Assembly (NCBI GenBank): GCA_937944405.1
Contig: CALDYR010000041.1
Span: 24,598-88,597 of the forward strand
DNA length: 64,000 nucleotides
Direction of reading: 5' to 3'
Source of the DNA: an uncultured Pirellulaceae bacterium
GTDB taxonomy: Bacteria > Planctomycetota > Planctomycetia > Pirellulales > Pirellulaceae
Part shown: positions 52,656-62,766 of the stretch, one piece after another
Position numbering within the stretch: the stretch's first letter is position 1
Layout: each line of letters opens with the position of its first letter
Made by a program: the position numbers and the translations under genes
The notes under the pieces: generated by a model
Told to the model about the DNA's origin: nothing
The model's input: the letters and a program-made list of their open reading frames with translations, nothing else
The model's database searches: none

Positions 52656-54551
52656 ATGAACGCCACCGTGCCTAAATTTAACCTTGAGCCCAACGACCAC
52701 AATGGCGATGATGAACGTCCCTCAGTGCGTTCAATCAAGAAACTTACAAAAGCTATCATGAAACCATCTCGCAGCGTTTTAACGGTAATTCCCAACCTTT
52801 TGACCGCTGTTTTGGTCTCCGGCGCAATGATCGCTTCCAACGCGGCGACTGTTGTCGCTCAATCACCTCGCGCGGTCGACGAAACTGCCTCTGAGGTCGG
52901 TTTGACAAACGCGCGCGAATCTTTCTTCGATAGCGTCAACAAAAACCTCGAAGTCGTCGACAAATGGTTCGGCGATTGGGTCGTAACCCCGCTTTACCAG
53001 GTGATCTTCAATGGGCTCTGGACGGAGCAATGGTTGGGCGCAAAAGTTCCGTTCATTGTCGTTTGGTTGCTGGTCGGCGCAATTTTCTTCACCTGCTATA
53101 TGGGGCTGATCAACGTCCGAGGATTTTGGCACGCGCTCCGACTGACCAGAGGCGACTACGATAGCCCCGACGATCACGGTGAAGTCTCTCATTTCCAAGC
53201 CCTGTCTTCAGCATTGTCAGGGACCGTTGGATTGGGCAATATCGCTGGTGTCGCGATTGCGATCGCTCAAGGGGGCCCCGGGGCCACATTCTGGATGGTG
53301 CTGGTGGGTCTTTTGGGCATGTCCACCAAATTTACCGAATGCACACTCGGCCAAATGTATCGCCGTTCGGACTCCAAGGGAAAAGTTTCCGGCGGGCCAA
53401 TGAGATACCTTAGTCAGGGACTGGAAGAAAAGGGGGTTGGCCCGTTGGGCCGTGTTTTGGCGGTGCTGTTTGCAGTGCTGTGTATCGGCGGTTCATTCGG
53501 CGGCGGCAACACATTCCAAATCAGCCAATCCCTTGACGCGATCAAAACCGAATTACCGCTACTTAACGAATACAATTGGATCTATGGATTAGTTATGTCC
53601 ATCGCCGTCGGGCTTGTGATCGTCGGCGGTATCAAGTCCATCGGCAAAGTCGCTTCGCGCATCGTCCCCTTCATGTGCGCCGGTTACGTTTTGTGTGCGG
53701 TGTACATTTTAATTGTAAATCGCGCTGACATTCCGCTGGCGTTTCAACAGATCTACGACGGCGCATTTAACTGGGATGCAGGATGGGGCGCGTTTTTAGG
53801 TTGCATGGTGATCGGCATCAAACGGGCCGTGTTCTCCAATGAAGCCGGTACCGGTTCAGCGTCCATCGCTCACTCGGCAGCCAAAACTGACATCCCCGTC
53901 CGCGAGGGTTACGTCGCGCTATTGGAACCTTTTATCGACACCGTTGTCGTTTGCACGATGACCGCGTTGGTAATTATCATCACTGGCGTTGTCAGCGATA
54001 AAGACCAGAAGATACCGCTGCAAACCCTGCGACAAGAACTTCGCATCACCGCCGGCCCCAGCACAGACATCATGTCATTGTCTCAGTTAGACGCCGAATC
54101 GCTACTGATCCAGAAAAACCCATCCCTCGACAAAAACGGGGATGGCGCGATGACCGTTGACGACATGATCCAGCTTGACCGAGGTGCGTACTTTACCAAA
54201 GAGGCCTTCAGCCGCGGCGGTCACGACTTCTTCAAATGGTTTCTCTATCTTGCTGTCGTGCTGTTCGCCTATTCAACATGTATTTCATGGTATTACTACG
54301 GCGAGCGTTGTTTTACGGCGTTGTTTGGCGACTGGTCATCGACGCTATTTAAAGTATTATTTTTGACGTCAACGTTCTTAGGGTCAGTGATTTCCGCGAG
54401 CAACATCAAAGATTTCAGTGACATGATGATCTTGGGAATGGCGTTTCCCAACATGTTGGGCATGTACTTCCTCTCCGGCAACGTCCGCAATCACCTCGAC
54501 CAATACATCGAAGGCCTCAGATCAGGCACGCACGCGCCGAACAAAAAGTAA
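52656..54551 (+). CDS. Alanine/glycine:cation symporter (AGCS family) with an EF-hand-like insert
   Basis: This sodium-coupled amino-acid symporter is 631 residues, longer than usual (450-550). The N-terminal region of about 120 residues precedes the conserved core. Motifs include SALSGTVGLGNIAGVAIAIA, GGPGATFWM, SGGPMRYLSQGLEEKG, and IGIKRAVFSNEAGTGSASIA, then HSAAKTD. Between later helices an insert of about 65 residues carries DKNGDGAMTVDD at 492-503, matching the EF-hand calcium loop consensus. Position between helices suggests an extracytoplasmic or loop calcium sensor. The N-terminal signal-like helix is unusual for the family. Confidence 0.9.
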   Translation: MNATVPKFNLEPNDHNGDDERPSVRSIKKLTKAIMKPSRSVLTVIPNLLTAVLVSGAMIASNAATVVAQSPRAVDETASEVGLTNARESFFDSVNKNLEVVDKWFGDWVVTPLYQVIFNGLWTEQWLGAKVPFIVVWLLVGAIFFTCYMGLINVRGFWHALRLTRGDYDSPDDHGEVSHFQALSSALSGTVGLGNIAGVAIAIAQGGPGATFWMVLVGLLGMSTKFTECTLGQMYRRSDSKGKVSGGPMRYLSQGLEEKGVGPLGRVLAVLFAVLCIGGSFGGGNTFQISQSLDAIKTELPLLNEYNWIYGLVMSIAVGLVIVGGIKSIGKVASRIVPFMCAGYVLCAVYILIVNRADIPLAFQQIYDGAFNWDAGWGAFLGCMVIGIKRAVFSNEAGTGSASIAHSAAKTDIPVREGYVALLEPFIDTVVVCTMTALVIIITGVVSDKDQKIPLQTLRQELRITAGPSTDIMSLSQLDAESLLIQKNPSLDKNGDGAMTVDDMIQLDRGAYFTKEAFSRGGHDFFKWFLYLAVVLFAYSTCISWYYYGERCFTALFGDWSSTLFKVLFLTSTFLGSVISASNIKDFSDMMILGMAFPNMLGMYFLSGNVRNHLDQYIEGLRSGTHAPNKK

Positions 54552-54561
54552 AGCCGCCTGA

Positions 54562-55158
54562 TCACGACACGATAGGCGTAGTCATCGGTTCGGTATTCGG
54601 CATGGAAATTGGTACCGGAAGCAGACTGTTTTGGGCTTCGCTTCGAAGGTTTGTGTTGATCATTGCGATCTCGTGAGCTTCAACCCGATCGACTCCCTCG
54701 GCAGTGATCTCCAGCCCGCCGTTTTCAGCGCGTTTGATCCAACCTTTTTCGCGAAAGTACCATAGGTGAAACTTTAGCACCTCCGGAGGTAGATTCATGG
54801 TTCTTTCAATCGTTACGACACCGACTGCAGGGTTGTCTTCATTCTGTCGCCGGCGTGCGTAAAATAAGCACAACATTTCATGGCGATCGATCGTATCTGG
54901 CCCCGCCTGCTTGGCATGCTCGACTAGCGCTGCGGAGGCTTGATGTTCCTGATGCAGTTGAGCATCGTAGGCGGCCCGGGAAACGGGATCACGCAGGGCC
55001 TCAAACGCTTTCACCAAGTAACTGAACGTTTCTTTATCACCGCCGGTGTCGGGGTGATGCTTGGTCGCCAAGTAGCGAAACATGCGTTCAATGGTATCCT
55101 GATTTGCATTGGAACTCAGTTCAAGAATTTCGTAATAGCTCTTTGCAATGTTGCCCAT
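54562..55158 (-). CDS. J-domain protein with a C-terminal winged-helix-like domain
   Basis: The 198-residue protein has an N-terminal J domain (YYEILELSSNANQDTIERMF, HHPDTGG with the HPD motif that stimulates Hsp70). A linker and a C-terminal part (ERTMNLPPEVLKFHLWYFRE, then KGWIKRAENGGLEITAEGVD) look like a winged helix. It lacks the zinc and substrate domains of DnaJ, so it is a specialised co-chaperone. GAGAGG lies just before the ATG at 55158, supporting the start. It converges on the symporter gene. Confidence 0.82.
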   Translation of the reverse strand: MGNIAKSYYEILELSSNANQDTIERMFRYLATKHHPDTGGDKETFSYLVKAFEALRDPVSRAAYDAQLHQEHQASAALVEHAKQAGPDTIDRHEMLCLFYARRRQNEDNPAVGVVTIERTMNLPPEVLKFHLWYFREKGWIKRAENGGLEITAEGVDRVEAHEIAMINTNLRSEAQNSLLPVPISMPNTEPMTTPIVS

Positions 55159-55524
55159 TGAGGCCTCTCTTCTGCAGGCTTAAGGTTCGGTTGCCGGTCC
55201 ACTCAAAGCGAAGCTGATGCTCGCCGCGTCGGCCGATGAGCTCAACTGCAAAACCAGTACCAGCCAGCGCCGCCCACAAATCAATTGATTTTACCTTGGA
55301 AAAATGGCTGCAACACAAAGAGGGCTCGATGGGCAACCGGTTCCAATCTCAACAGGCGTTGCGTTTGGGCAGCATCTTGAATCATTAAAAGAGCATCGAT
55401 GGCGATGCAGCGTTGGGCCAGTCGTTGCGATTACAGGCCCTTGGCGGCCTTCAGCCAGTCCGCAGTCGATCCTAACAACTGATCGGCAACCGGTACCCGC
55501 GTGATGTTTAAACGAAAACGCGGG
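55159..55524. other. Gap upstream of the J-domain gene
   Basis: A minus-strand frame starting with TTG at 55336 reads IDLWAALAGTGFAVELIGRR and HQLRFEWTGN and overlaps the J-domain start. It could be a small protein or a relic; I recognise no family. A hairpin (ACCCGCGT 55495-55502 with ACGCGGGT 55518-55525) sits at the stop of the HEAT-like gene with no T run. Confidence 0.3.
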
Positions 55525-57849
55525 TTAGCTGGATGTTTTGCTTTCCTTTGAACGCTTCTCAATCGCGTCCAGCAACTGCCCCATCAACTTCTGCACCTCG
55601 GCGGTTGCGGATTCCGAAGCATTGTACCGATCGTACTGTTGCCGAATTTGATCGGTCGTCAGCAGCGTGCCAAACCGCTGGACAGAATTTGCGAAACACT
55701 TCGTTGCCACGGCGCGTTGCTCCATTTTATAACCCGGCTGGCTGGCGAAATTAGCCAGCGTTTCTTGCGACTTCGCCGTCCCCAATTTCGAAATCATTTC
55801 ACACGCTTTTTCAGTGTAGCCATCGATCGCTAACAAACGGTAGATCGATTCTTCGTGCTTGTTAATTCGATAGAAGCGATAGGTGTCTCTTTGGTCGATA
55901 ATCTTCAGCATCCAATTAGCCGCAACCTGCCCGTGCAGCAAACGGTTCGACGAAGACACCGGCCACGACGATGACATTGTTTGCGTTTCGTCCAACTGCG
56001 ATTTTACGATGCGCGAATCGAAACTCAGTTCCAACACCCCCAGCAACGGATCACCCTGAGCCAAAATTTCCATGCTACTGCCGGGAACATTATCGTCACC
56101 GACAAAGGCGATTGGAACCTGTCGTGTTCGCCAGTCACTTCGCAACAACTGAATCAGTTCACGCGCTGCGGGTTTTCTTAACGATTCGGTGACGACGAAA
56201 ATTTTAAAATCGGGGCTCTCAACGGCCGCATTGTAAAACTGACGCCCATTTCGCGCCGACGATACGGACAGTCCCGACCCCGCCACAACGCTGGCGAAAG
56301 ATCGAGACGAAGGGCCCAGAAAGTGCCCCACGAGTGCTTTTTCAGTTCCGTCGGTGCGAACAAGAAACGCAGCGAGTTCCAGCACGTGGCTGCTGCCGGG
56401 GTACGCTGTCTGCGGGTCAATCGCGGCCACCGCTTCCAATGCCGCAAACTGCAAGTGGCGATCTCCGTAGAGAATTGCGTCAATCAGCGGGCCGCGCCCT
56501 GTCGTTTGCAGTGCTGCCGGGTCCGCCATTTCCCCTAACAATTGGCAAATCGCGATCGACGCGGGCAGCAGTTTCAATTGCATCGCCCGTTTGAGCAAAT
56601 GGTTCAGTTCGTCGACCGTGGGGCTATCGAATTTTTCAATCAGCGCTCTAGCATCGACCCGATCATCAGGCCCGACGGCCCGTTTAGCCGATTCCAGCTG
56701 CGTCAGCAAAAATAGTTGCCGATTAAAAGCGTTCTCTGGCTGGAGCTGGTACAGCAGTTGAGCCTGAACTGCGGCCGAACGTTTCGCCGCCAAAGACGCA
56801 CTGATGCGATTGCGCACGAATTTGTTTGCCGCAGCGTCAAAGGACCACTCGTTCACCAGTGTTTGGGAGTCAAACGATGCCCGGATTACTTTAAGACTTG
56901 CCTGCGATTGGTCGCTGATATCGCGATACAATTGCTGACGATCAACTTCCCCATATGCTCGTTCTAAAGCGCTTTGCGCTAATTGTTTCACCGCCGCCGA
57001 AGTGTTTGGCGAAAGGTATAACAACGCGATGAATTCCAACGCGGCTTTCGATTGCAGCTTCGTTAATGCGACGTAGGATTCGGCTTGAATCTGAGCATGT
57101 CCCGACCTTGCCGCAGCGATCAAAATTTCGGTCGCGTCATCTCCCAAGCGCTGTATCGCGCCGCGGATACCACGGAACTCCGCGCTTCGGTTGTCGTCGG
57201 CGAAGGCTTCCAACATCGCCGCGTATGCCGGGGGACCGATTCGTTTCACTTGCCCAAGAGCGTCGCTACGGACGTTAATGTCCTGATGGGAGAGCGCTTT
57301 GATCAATTCATCGATACGCTGATCCGAAGACGCGTACGTTTTGGCGGCGTCCAAAACGTTTTTGGCGAAAGATTTTCCCGCTGGAGCCAATTCATCGGTG
57401 GCGTGAAGTTGATAAAAGAACTCCGTACCGCGTTGCTGGAACAAATCAAATAACTGCTGCGGTTTGAGGTTCTGTTGGATCAGTTTATCCAAATAAAACC
57501 GTGCATCGCCAATCGCGCCAACGTCCAGTAGCGTTTCGATCGCGTTGAGCAAATCTTTAGGGGATTGTGGATCCGAACCTCTCACCGATCGCACCACCAA
57601 ACCAATGCTCGTTCGCGCGTTTTCGTTGGTGATTTCTAAAACTCCCTCGCCAACACCGGCGGCCCGCGCCGCCGCAGACGGGCCCGTTCTCGGTGGCTGA
57701 GGTGCTGATTCAGGGACCGCAAAGGGATTGTCCTGCAAGGCCACAACGGCTGGACTCTGAAACACGGCCCAGCTAAACATAGCAGCAAAAACCACACCCT
57801 TTAACGGTGCTGTGAGGTTGCTCGGTCGTTTGACTAAGTTCATAGACAT
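55525..57849 (-). CDS. Large exported HEAT-like repeat protein with a receiver-like region
   Basis: The 774-residue protein has a signal segment (LKGVVFAAMFSWAVFQSPAV, then VALQ) and then helical repeats resembling HEAT/Armadillo type (IKALSHQDINVRSDALGQVK, AAARSGHAQIQAESYVALTK). Near residues 545-605 a segment FKIFVVTESLRKPAARELIQ then VPIAFVGDD resembles the beta-alpha pattern of a response-regulator receiver without clear phosphorylation residues. A long helical C-terminal region follows. The ATG at 57849 gives a good signal peptide; the frame is open further upstream. Function unknown. Confidence 0.65.
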   Translation of the reverse strand: MSMNLVKRPSNLTAPLKGVVFAAMFSWAVFQSPAVVALQDNPFAVPESAPQPPRTGPSAAARAAGVGEGVLEITNENARTSIGLVVRSVRGSDPQSPKDLLNAIETLLDVGAIGDARFYLDKLIQQNLKPQQLFDLFQQRGTEFFYQLHATDELAPAGKSFAKNVLDAAKTYASSDQRIDELIKALSHQDINVRSDALGQVKRIGPPAYAAMLEAFADDNRSAEFRGIRGAIQRLGDDATEILIAAARSGHAQIQAESYVALTKLQSKAALEFIALLYLSPNTSAAVKQLAQSALERAYGEVDRQQLYRDISDQSQASLKVIRASFDSQTLVNEWSFDAAANKFVRNRISASLAAKRSAAVQAQLLYQLQPENAFNRQLFLLTQLESAKRAVGPDDRVDARALIEKFDSPTVDELNHLLKRAMQLKLLPASIAICQLLGEMADPAALQTTGRGPLIDAILYGDRHLQFAALEAVAAIDPQTAYPGSSHVLELAAFLVRTDGTEKALVGHFLGPSSRSFASVVAGSGLSVSSARNGRQFYNAAVESPDFKIFVVTESLRKPAARELIQLLRSDWRTRQVPIAFVGDDNVPGSSMEILAQGDPLLGVLELSFDSRIVKSQLDETQTMSSSWPVSSSNRLLHGQVAANWMLKIIDQRDTYRFYRINKHEESIYRLLAIDGYTEKACEMISKLGTAKSQETLANFASQPGYKMEQRAVATKCFANSVQRFGTLLTTDQIRQQYDRYNASESATAEVQKLMGQLLDAIEKRSKESKTSS

Positions 57850-58057
57850 ACCAACGGTGAATCGACGAAATGACGGCGGTTTCATAAGGCTTGAATCATT
57901 AAGACCGATTGTAATCACCGCCAGCGGAGTTTCACCGACTAACAATCGAAATAATCGTTGGGGATTAAGCCCAGCCGCAGCACTGCGGTGGCAGACGATT
58001 CATTGATGACGTTTTATGAATGCTGCTGAGGCTGCCGATTTTCGCCGGTCGACTGCT

Positions 58058-58111
58058 GAGGCAATCCCTACTACCGAGGCAAGCCCTACCACCGAGGCAA
58101 GCCCTACTGCA
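58058..58111. repeat. 18-bp tandem repeat, three copies, running into the argH stop
   Basis: Three copies of GAGGCAAGCCCTACCACC (with small changes) lie head to tail at 58058-58075, 58076-58093 and 58094-58111. The last copy contains the argH stop codon at 58104-58106, so the repeat may have expanded from the gene end. Confidence 0.85.
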
Positions 58112-59510
58112 GGCGCGTCTTCCACGCTTGGATTTGACTGGCAACCTGTGCCGGTGCTGTTGAACCTACGCTTTGGAACGCCTGAACAGCCTTCTCAACG
58201 CCCAGTACAGCATAAACTGATGAATCCAACGTGCCATCGAAAGATTGAAATTCTTCCAGAGATAGCTCGGCCAAGGTAACGGATTTTTCGGTCGCAAGCT
58301 TCACCAAGCCGCCGATCAGGTGGTGGGCGGACCGTTGGGGCGTGCCGCGTTTGATCAAATACTCCATCAGCGTCGTGGCGTCCAAAAATCCCCGATGCAG
58401 TCTTGCCGCGATCGAGTCCCGTTTAAGTTCGGCTCCGGCGACCAACGGAGCGGCAACTTCTAAGCATGCCTCGACCGTATCGACCGCGTCAAATAGCGGC
58501 GGTTTGTCTTCTTGCAAATCTCGATTGTAGGCCAGCGGCAGGCCCTTGGTCAGCATCAACAGCGTTTGCAAACTCCCCACCACGCGCGCCGTTTTTCCGC
58601 GCGTCAGTTCCAACACATCGGGGTTGATCTTCTGCGGCATGATCGAAGAACCGGTGCAGAACGCGTGCGGCAATTTAATGAAATCAAATTCAACGGTCGA
58701 CCATAAAATCCATTCTTCAGCCCAACCGCTTAAATGAATCGCGATCGTCGAAAGGCAGAACGAAGTCTCCAGCAGGTAATCACGGTCGCTGGAGGAATCT
58801 AAACTGTTGGCAACCAATCCGTCAAAACCCAAACGTTTGGCGGTGTTTGCACGGTCGATATCCAACGTCGTTCCGGCCAAAGCAGCGGTTCCCAAGGAAC
58901 ACAGATTGACCCGCCGCCGACAGTCCATTAGACGGTCGCGGTCACGTTGAAATTTCTCAATATAGGCCAACCAATAATGCGGCGCTAAAACTGGTTGAGC
59001 GCGCTGCAGGTGGGTGTAGGCCGGCAAAATCACGTCCGCGTCTCGGTCGCAACGCGATAAAAATGACTTCTGCAAATCAGCCAACAAATTATCAACACGG
59101 TCAATCGCTTCCCGCACCCACAGTCGAGCATCGGTCGAACACTGATCGTTGCGACTGCGACCGGTATGTAGTTTGCGACCGGTGTCACCTAAACGGTCAA
59201 TCAGAACCTGTTCGATATTCATGTGAATATCTTCCAGTTCCTCTCGAAAGACAAACGTCCCATCGGCGATCTCTTGTGCGATGTCGGTCAGCGTGGTTTC
59301 GATCTGCTGCGCTTCGTCGGCGGTGAGAATGTTCTGATCGGCCAACATTTGCGCATGGGCGATACTGCCACGAATGTCCTGACGATATAGCCGATGATCG
59401 AAACTGATGCTTTCCGTGAATTTCTCCACTCGTTTATCGACCGCCGCAGCAAAGGCTCCACTGCGACTTGGGCTGGACTTCGAATCAGTTGAGGGTTGAG
59501 AACTGGACAA
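58104..59510 (-). CDS. argH: Argininosuccinate lyase
   Basis: The last enzyme of arginine synthesis splits argininosuccinate into arginine and fumarate. The 468-residue protein has [30 protein letters not shown] and the signature loop [12 protein letters not shown] with the catalytic Ser. A short Ser/Pro-rich N-terminal extension precedes the fold. The start is a TTG at 59510 with GGA six bases upstream. Its 3' end overlaps an 18-bp tandem repeat. It is the only arginine gene here. Confidence 0.94.
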   Translation of the reverse strand: MSSSQPSTDSKSSPSRSGAFAAAVDKRVEKFTESISFDHRLYRQDIRGSIAHAQMLADQNILTADEAQQIETTLTDIAQEIADGTFVFREELEDIHMNIEQVLIDRLGDTGRKLHTGRSRNDQCSTDARLWVREAIDRVDNLLADLQKSFLSRCDRDADVILPAYTHLQRAQPVLAPHYWLAYIEKFQRDRDRLMDCRRRVNLCSLGTAALAGTTLDIDRANTAKRLGFDGLVANSLDSSSDRDYLLETSFCLSTIAIHLSGWAEEWILWSTVEFDFIKLPHAFCTGSSIMPQKINPDVLELTRGKTARVVGSLQTLLMLTKGLPLAYNRDLQEDKPPLFDAVDTVEACLEVAAPLVAGAELKRDSIAARLHRGFLDATTLMEYLIKRGTPQRSAHHLIGGLVKLATEKSVTLAELSLEEFQSFDGTLDSSVYAVLGVEKAVQAFQSVGSTAPAQVASQIQAWKTRLQ

Positions 59511-59825
59511 AGGATTCCTATCGCTAAAAATGAAACGATTGTTTGGTTAAAAAGATCGGCGGCGGCAAACCACCGCCTCGGTTGCACACAATAGACGGGT
59601 AGTAAAACGCTGTCAAACCTGTTTCAAACAATGGTTTCTGGACAAAGGATTGCCGTTTGCGATCTTTTTAAGGGCCGCGTAATCTTTGATTCTACGGTAT
59701 AAAGGGGCATGATGAACTTGATTTGAATCGACGACCTTGATCAACCGATCATCCAACAATGTATCGCGCCCCGACCGCGTCCTTACGAACTTTGCTGCTC
59801 CACGAACTCTGCAACGCGATTGACT
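59511..59825. other. Divergent gap between argH and the exported protein gene
   Basis: This stretch of 315 bases has no recognisable gene. It should hold both promoters, but none was identified by eye. Confidence 0.35.
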
Positions 59826-60578
59826 ATGAACTTCACTCCTTACAATCTATCACAAGATATCGGCTTAGCCGCCTTCGGTCTTTTTAGCTTGTTGGCGTTT
59901 TCGGCCAACACGATGGACGAATGCCGTGCCCAAACGGTAGCACAATCGACCGCCAACGACGGCACAGCTGTCGGCTCAAATGACGCTTCTGCAGACGTTT
60001 CTGCCCAGTGGCAGAAGCAAAACCCCCAAGGAGCCAATGCCGAATTCCGAATGCCAACCCAGCCCCGCGCGATGGAGCGTTCTTTCAAACCTGTCGCTGA
60101 CCGCCCCCAGATCGTCGTAAAACTGCAGCTATCTTCGATCGATCAAGGGCAAATTGTTTTTGTTTTCTCCTATCACGATCTGCACGACATGCCGGAGAAC
60201 CGCAGGAAGGTCAACGAGATCCTCGACGGTGCGGTCAAGGGCACCGTCGCGCGGGTGATCGGGCAATTAAACTCGGACCAAACGGTGAGCCTCCGGGAGT
60301 ATCCCGGGCGCAAGATCTCCTACGATTTCACGCAAAATGGGCAAGGGCTAAAATCCGATTCTGAAATTTACTTAATCGGCAAACGCCAGTACGTGCTCAA
60401 CGCAATCTTCAAAGACAGTAATTACGACGCAGCGCTGTCTCAGAAATTCTTTGATTCCTTCAATCCCTTCAATCCCGAAGAGACCGTCGCGATGGACGAC
60501 CCCGTCGACGCACCGCCGTTGGGTAATAACGGCAGCTTTGAAATCTCCCCGGATCAATTGCCGGTCGAATTGAAGTAG
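59826..60578 (+). CDS. Exported protein of unknown function
   Basis: The protein of about 250 residues has a signal segment (GLAAFGLFSLLAFSANTMDE) with a low-complexity Ala/Gln/Asn/Thr linker, then a folded part. In this, LQLSSIDQGQIVFVFSYHDL, REYPGRKISYDFTQNGQGLK, SEIYLIGKRQYVLNAIFKDS and FFDSFNPF suggest a strand-rich domain similar to lipoprotein-like anchoring domains. I do not recognise the family. It may start at ATG 59826 (used) or at an in-frame TTG two codons upstream. It is not obviously linked to its neighbours. Confidence 0.6.
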   Translation: MNFTPYNLSQDIGLAAFGLFSLLAFSANTMDECRAQTVAQSTANDGTAVGSNDASADVSAQWQKQNPQGANAEFRMPTQPRAMERSFKPVADRPQIVVKLQLSSIDQGQIVFVFSYHDLHDMPENRRKVNEILDGAVKGTVARVIGQLNSDQTVSLREYPGRKISYDFTQNGQGLKSDSEIYLIGKRQYVLNAIFKDSNYDAALSQKFFDSFNPFNPEETVAMDDPVDAPPLGNNGSFEISPDQLPVELK

Positions 60579-60717
60579 CCGACAGATCAAAGTTGGACAC
60601 GACGAACACGGCGAACACGATTGGGATCGGGCGCCCTTGAAAAATTGCGACCTTGATTCACCGTCAAAATTAAACGGCCGATCACTTTTTTCAAAGCGCC
60701 CCTTCTGCCGCTTGTTG

Positions 60718-62661
60718 CTATCGCTGGCTTAGTTCGTGTACGGCGTCGACCAGGGCAATTGCGTTGTCGACATCTGTCATCGGCAAAATCCCATGGCCGA
60801 GATTAAAGATGTGCCCCGGTCGGCCGGCGGCTTGGTCTAAAACAATTTTAGCCTGTCGCCGAATCTCTTTGGGGTTGGTCAATAGGACTGTTGGATCTAA
60901 GTTGCCTTGTACCGCGCGGTCGTGTCCCACGGTCTGCCACGCGTCATCCAAACGGGTGCGCCAATCGATGCCGATAACGCTGGCCTTGGTGTCGGCCAAC
61001 AGGGGTAGTAGGGCCGGATTGCCGGTCGCAAAATTTATCACCGGCACGTCCGACGGCAGACTGGCGATGATCTTCTGAACATGCGGATGGACGTGGGTTC
61101 GATAATCTTCGTAACTAAGACACCCCGCCCAAGAATCGAACAACTGTACGCACTGGGCCCCCGCTTCGATCTGCCCGTTGAGATAAATTGAAATAGACTG
61201 CACCAAGTGCTGCATCAGTTGATCCCAGGCGCCCCGGTCGCCATGCATCATCGTTTTGGTGGCCGCGTAATTACGGCTGGCCCCGCCTTCGATCATGTAG
61301 CTGGCCAGTGTAAAAGGGGCCCCCGCAAATCCGATCAACGGCATGTCGGCCGGTAGATCCTGGCGCGTCAAACGCACCGTTTCCATCACAAACTCAAGTT
61401 CTGCGTTATTATCCAGCGGTTTGATCCGGTCGATATCAGCGGAGGTGCGAACGGGGTTGTGGATCACCGGTCCATCGCCTTTGACGAACTCCAAATCGCA
61501 GCCCATCGGCACCAAAATGGGAAGCAGGTCGGAAAAAATAATCGCTGCATCGACGCCCAACCGGCTGACCGCGGTACACATCACTTCACTGCACAATTGT
61601 GAATTCGCACAGAGTTCCAAAAACGAAACGTTAGCACGAACCTCACGATACTCCGCCATGTACCGGCCGGCTTGACGCATCATCCAGATCGGTGTGACGT
61701 CGGTCGGTTCGCCCCGACACGCTTTCATAAACGGGCTGTTGTACCATGGAGCGTTGGGATCGTTACTGCTGGAAGTTGGGCCGGACATAGTGTTAATGCT
61801 GTTCGATTTTCGAATTCGTAAAGTTGAAATTTGAGCCGCGACGAAATCCACCGAAGCTGAAAACGGCACGTCGCCACAGGTCACATCGATTGGCAGACCG
61901 CGATCGGCGAGTATTTCGGTTGTCGCTTGGGATGCCGAAACGACAATATGATGGTCTAAGATGTGATCCGTCAAACGGGCGCGACCGAACTGTTTGGATA
62001 ATCGCCAAAATACTGCCGCTGCAGTGGCCGACTGGAACCAAAAAACCTCGAACGTCCTCGTTTCCAGGCGTTCAAAAAAATCTTGTACCCCCAATTTTTC
62101 CATCACGCCCAATCGCGGAAACAACTCCATCGTACGCACCCGCGCCCCGCGCACCTCAAGCCCCGATGAAAGGCAGAACCAGTCGCCGCAGTCTTCCAAA
62201 GCAATTTGGCGCGTCGCCAAAGGACTTCCCGAGCGATCGGTGCGCGGATATTTTTGATCAATAACCTTTAGGACGTTGCGCCAATTGTTGTCCGAATCGA
62301 CGCTCACAGTGGGAGTCAACCCAAAGTTGCCCAGTTCGGCTCTCGCGCGAATTGATGCGGCGATGATCTCGATGTCGGCAAGACTGTTAAGCGTGCGTTG
62401 CCGATCGTGTTGCTGGAGGTTTTCCATAAACTGAGCCACGCCGGCGGCCGTACGAAACATCACGATATCTATCGCACCAATACTCAATTCGCCAATCAAG
62501 TTACTAAAGGCGATCGTCAGGTCGGTAGATAAATTCAAGTCCAGAGCGTGAAGTACGCCGCCGTTTTGTTCGATTTGCGTCCTCAACTTACCGACATCAG
62601 GGTCGTTATTGAGATCAAGAACACCGATCGTTATATCGGTGGGCACTTTGGAATGGGTCAT
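60718..62661 (-). CDS. HemD-HemE fusion: uroporphyrinogen-III synthase and uroporphyrinogen decarboxylase
   Basis: One continuous 647-residue frame encodes two successive heme enzymes. Residues 1 to about 290 are a HemD-like uroporphyrinogen-III synthase, with weak identity as usual but the two-lobed pattern (IVMFRTAAGVAQFMENLQQH, FEVFWFQSATAAAVFWRLSK). From residue 292 a HemE decarboxylase follows with TPIWMMRQAGRYMAEYREVR, ALD-like SDLLPILVPMGC, GFAGAPFTLASYMIEGG and a C-terminal ILDQAAGRPGHIFNLGHGIL. No stop or frame change separates them and no ribosome binding site precedes the internal Met292. The fusion channels the macrocycle between adjacent steps. Confidence 0.9.
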   Translation of the reverse strand: MTHSKVPTDITIGVLDLNNDPDVGKLRTQIEQNGGVLHALDLNLSTDLTIAFSNLIGELSIGAIDIVMFRTAAGVAQFMENLQQHDRQRTLNSLADIEIIAASIRARAELGNFGLTPTVSVDSDNNWRNVLKVIDQKYPRTDRSGSPLATRQIALEDCGDWFCLSSGLEVRGARVRTMELFPRLGVMEKLGVQDFFERLETRTFEVFWFQSATAAAVFWRLSKQFGRARLTDHILDHHIVVSASQATTEILADRGLPIDVTCGDVPFSASVDFVAAQISTLRIRKSNSINTMSGPTSSSNDPNAPWYNSPFMKACRGEPTDVTPIWMMRQAGRYMAEYREVRANVSFLELCANSQLCSEVMCTAVSRLGVDAAIIFSDLLPILVPMGCDLEFVKGDGPVIHNPVRTSADIDRIKPLDNNAELEFVMETVRLTRQDLPADMPLIGFAGAPFTLASYMIEGGASRNYAATKTMMHGDRGAWDQLMQHLVQSISIYLNGQIEAGAQCVQLFDSWAGCLSYEDYRTHVHPHVQKIIASLPSDVPVINFATGNPALLPLLADTKASVIGIDWRTRLDDAWQTVGHDRAVQGNLDPTVLLTNPKEIRRQAKIVLDQAAGRPGHIFNLGHGILPMTDVDNAIALVDAVHELSQR

Positions 62662-62766
62662 CGCATAAGGTTAAGTGTTCATCACGAAAATGAGAAGGAC
62701 GTTTGAGATCGGGTTCTGCGGTTTCATCCATTGCGAACCACTGCCGTTATCAATAGGCTGGTGGGC

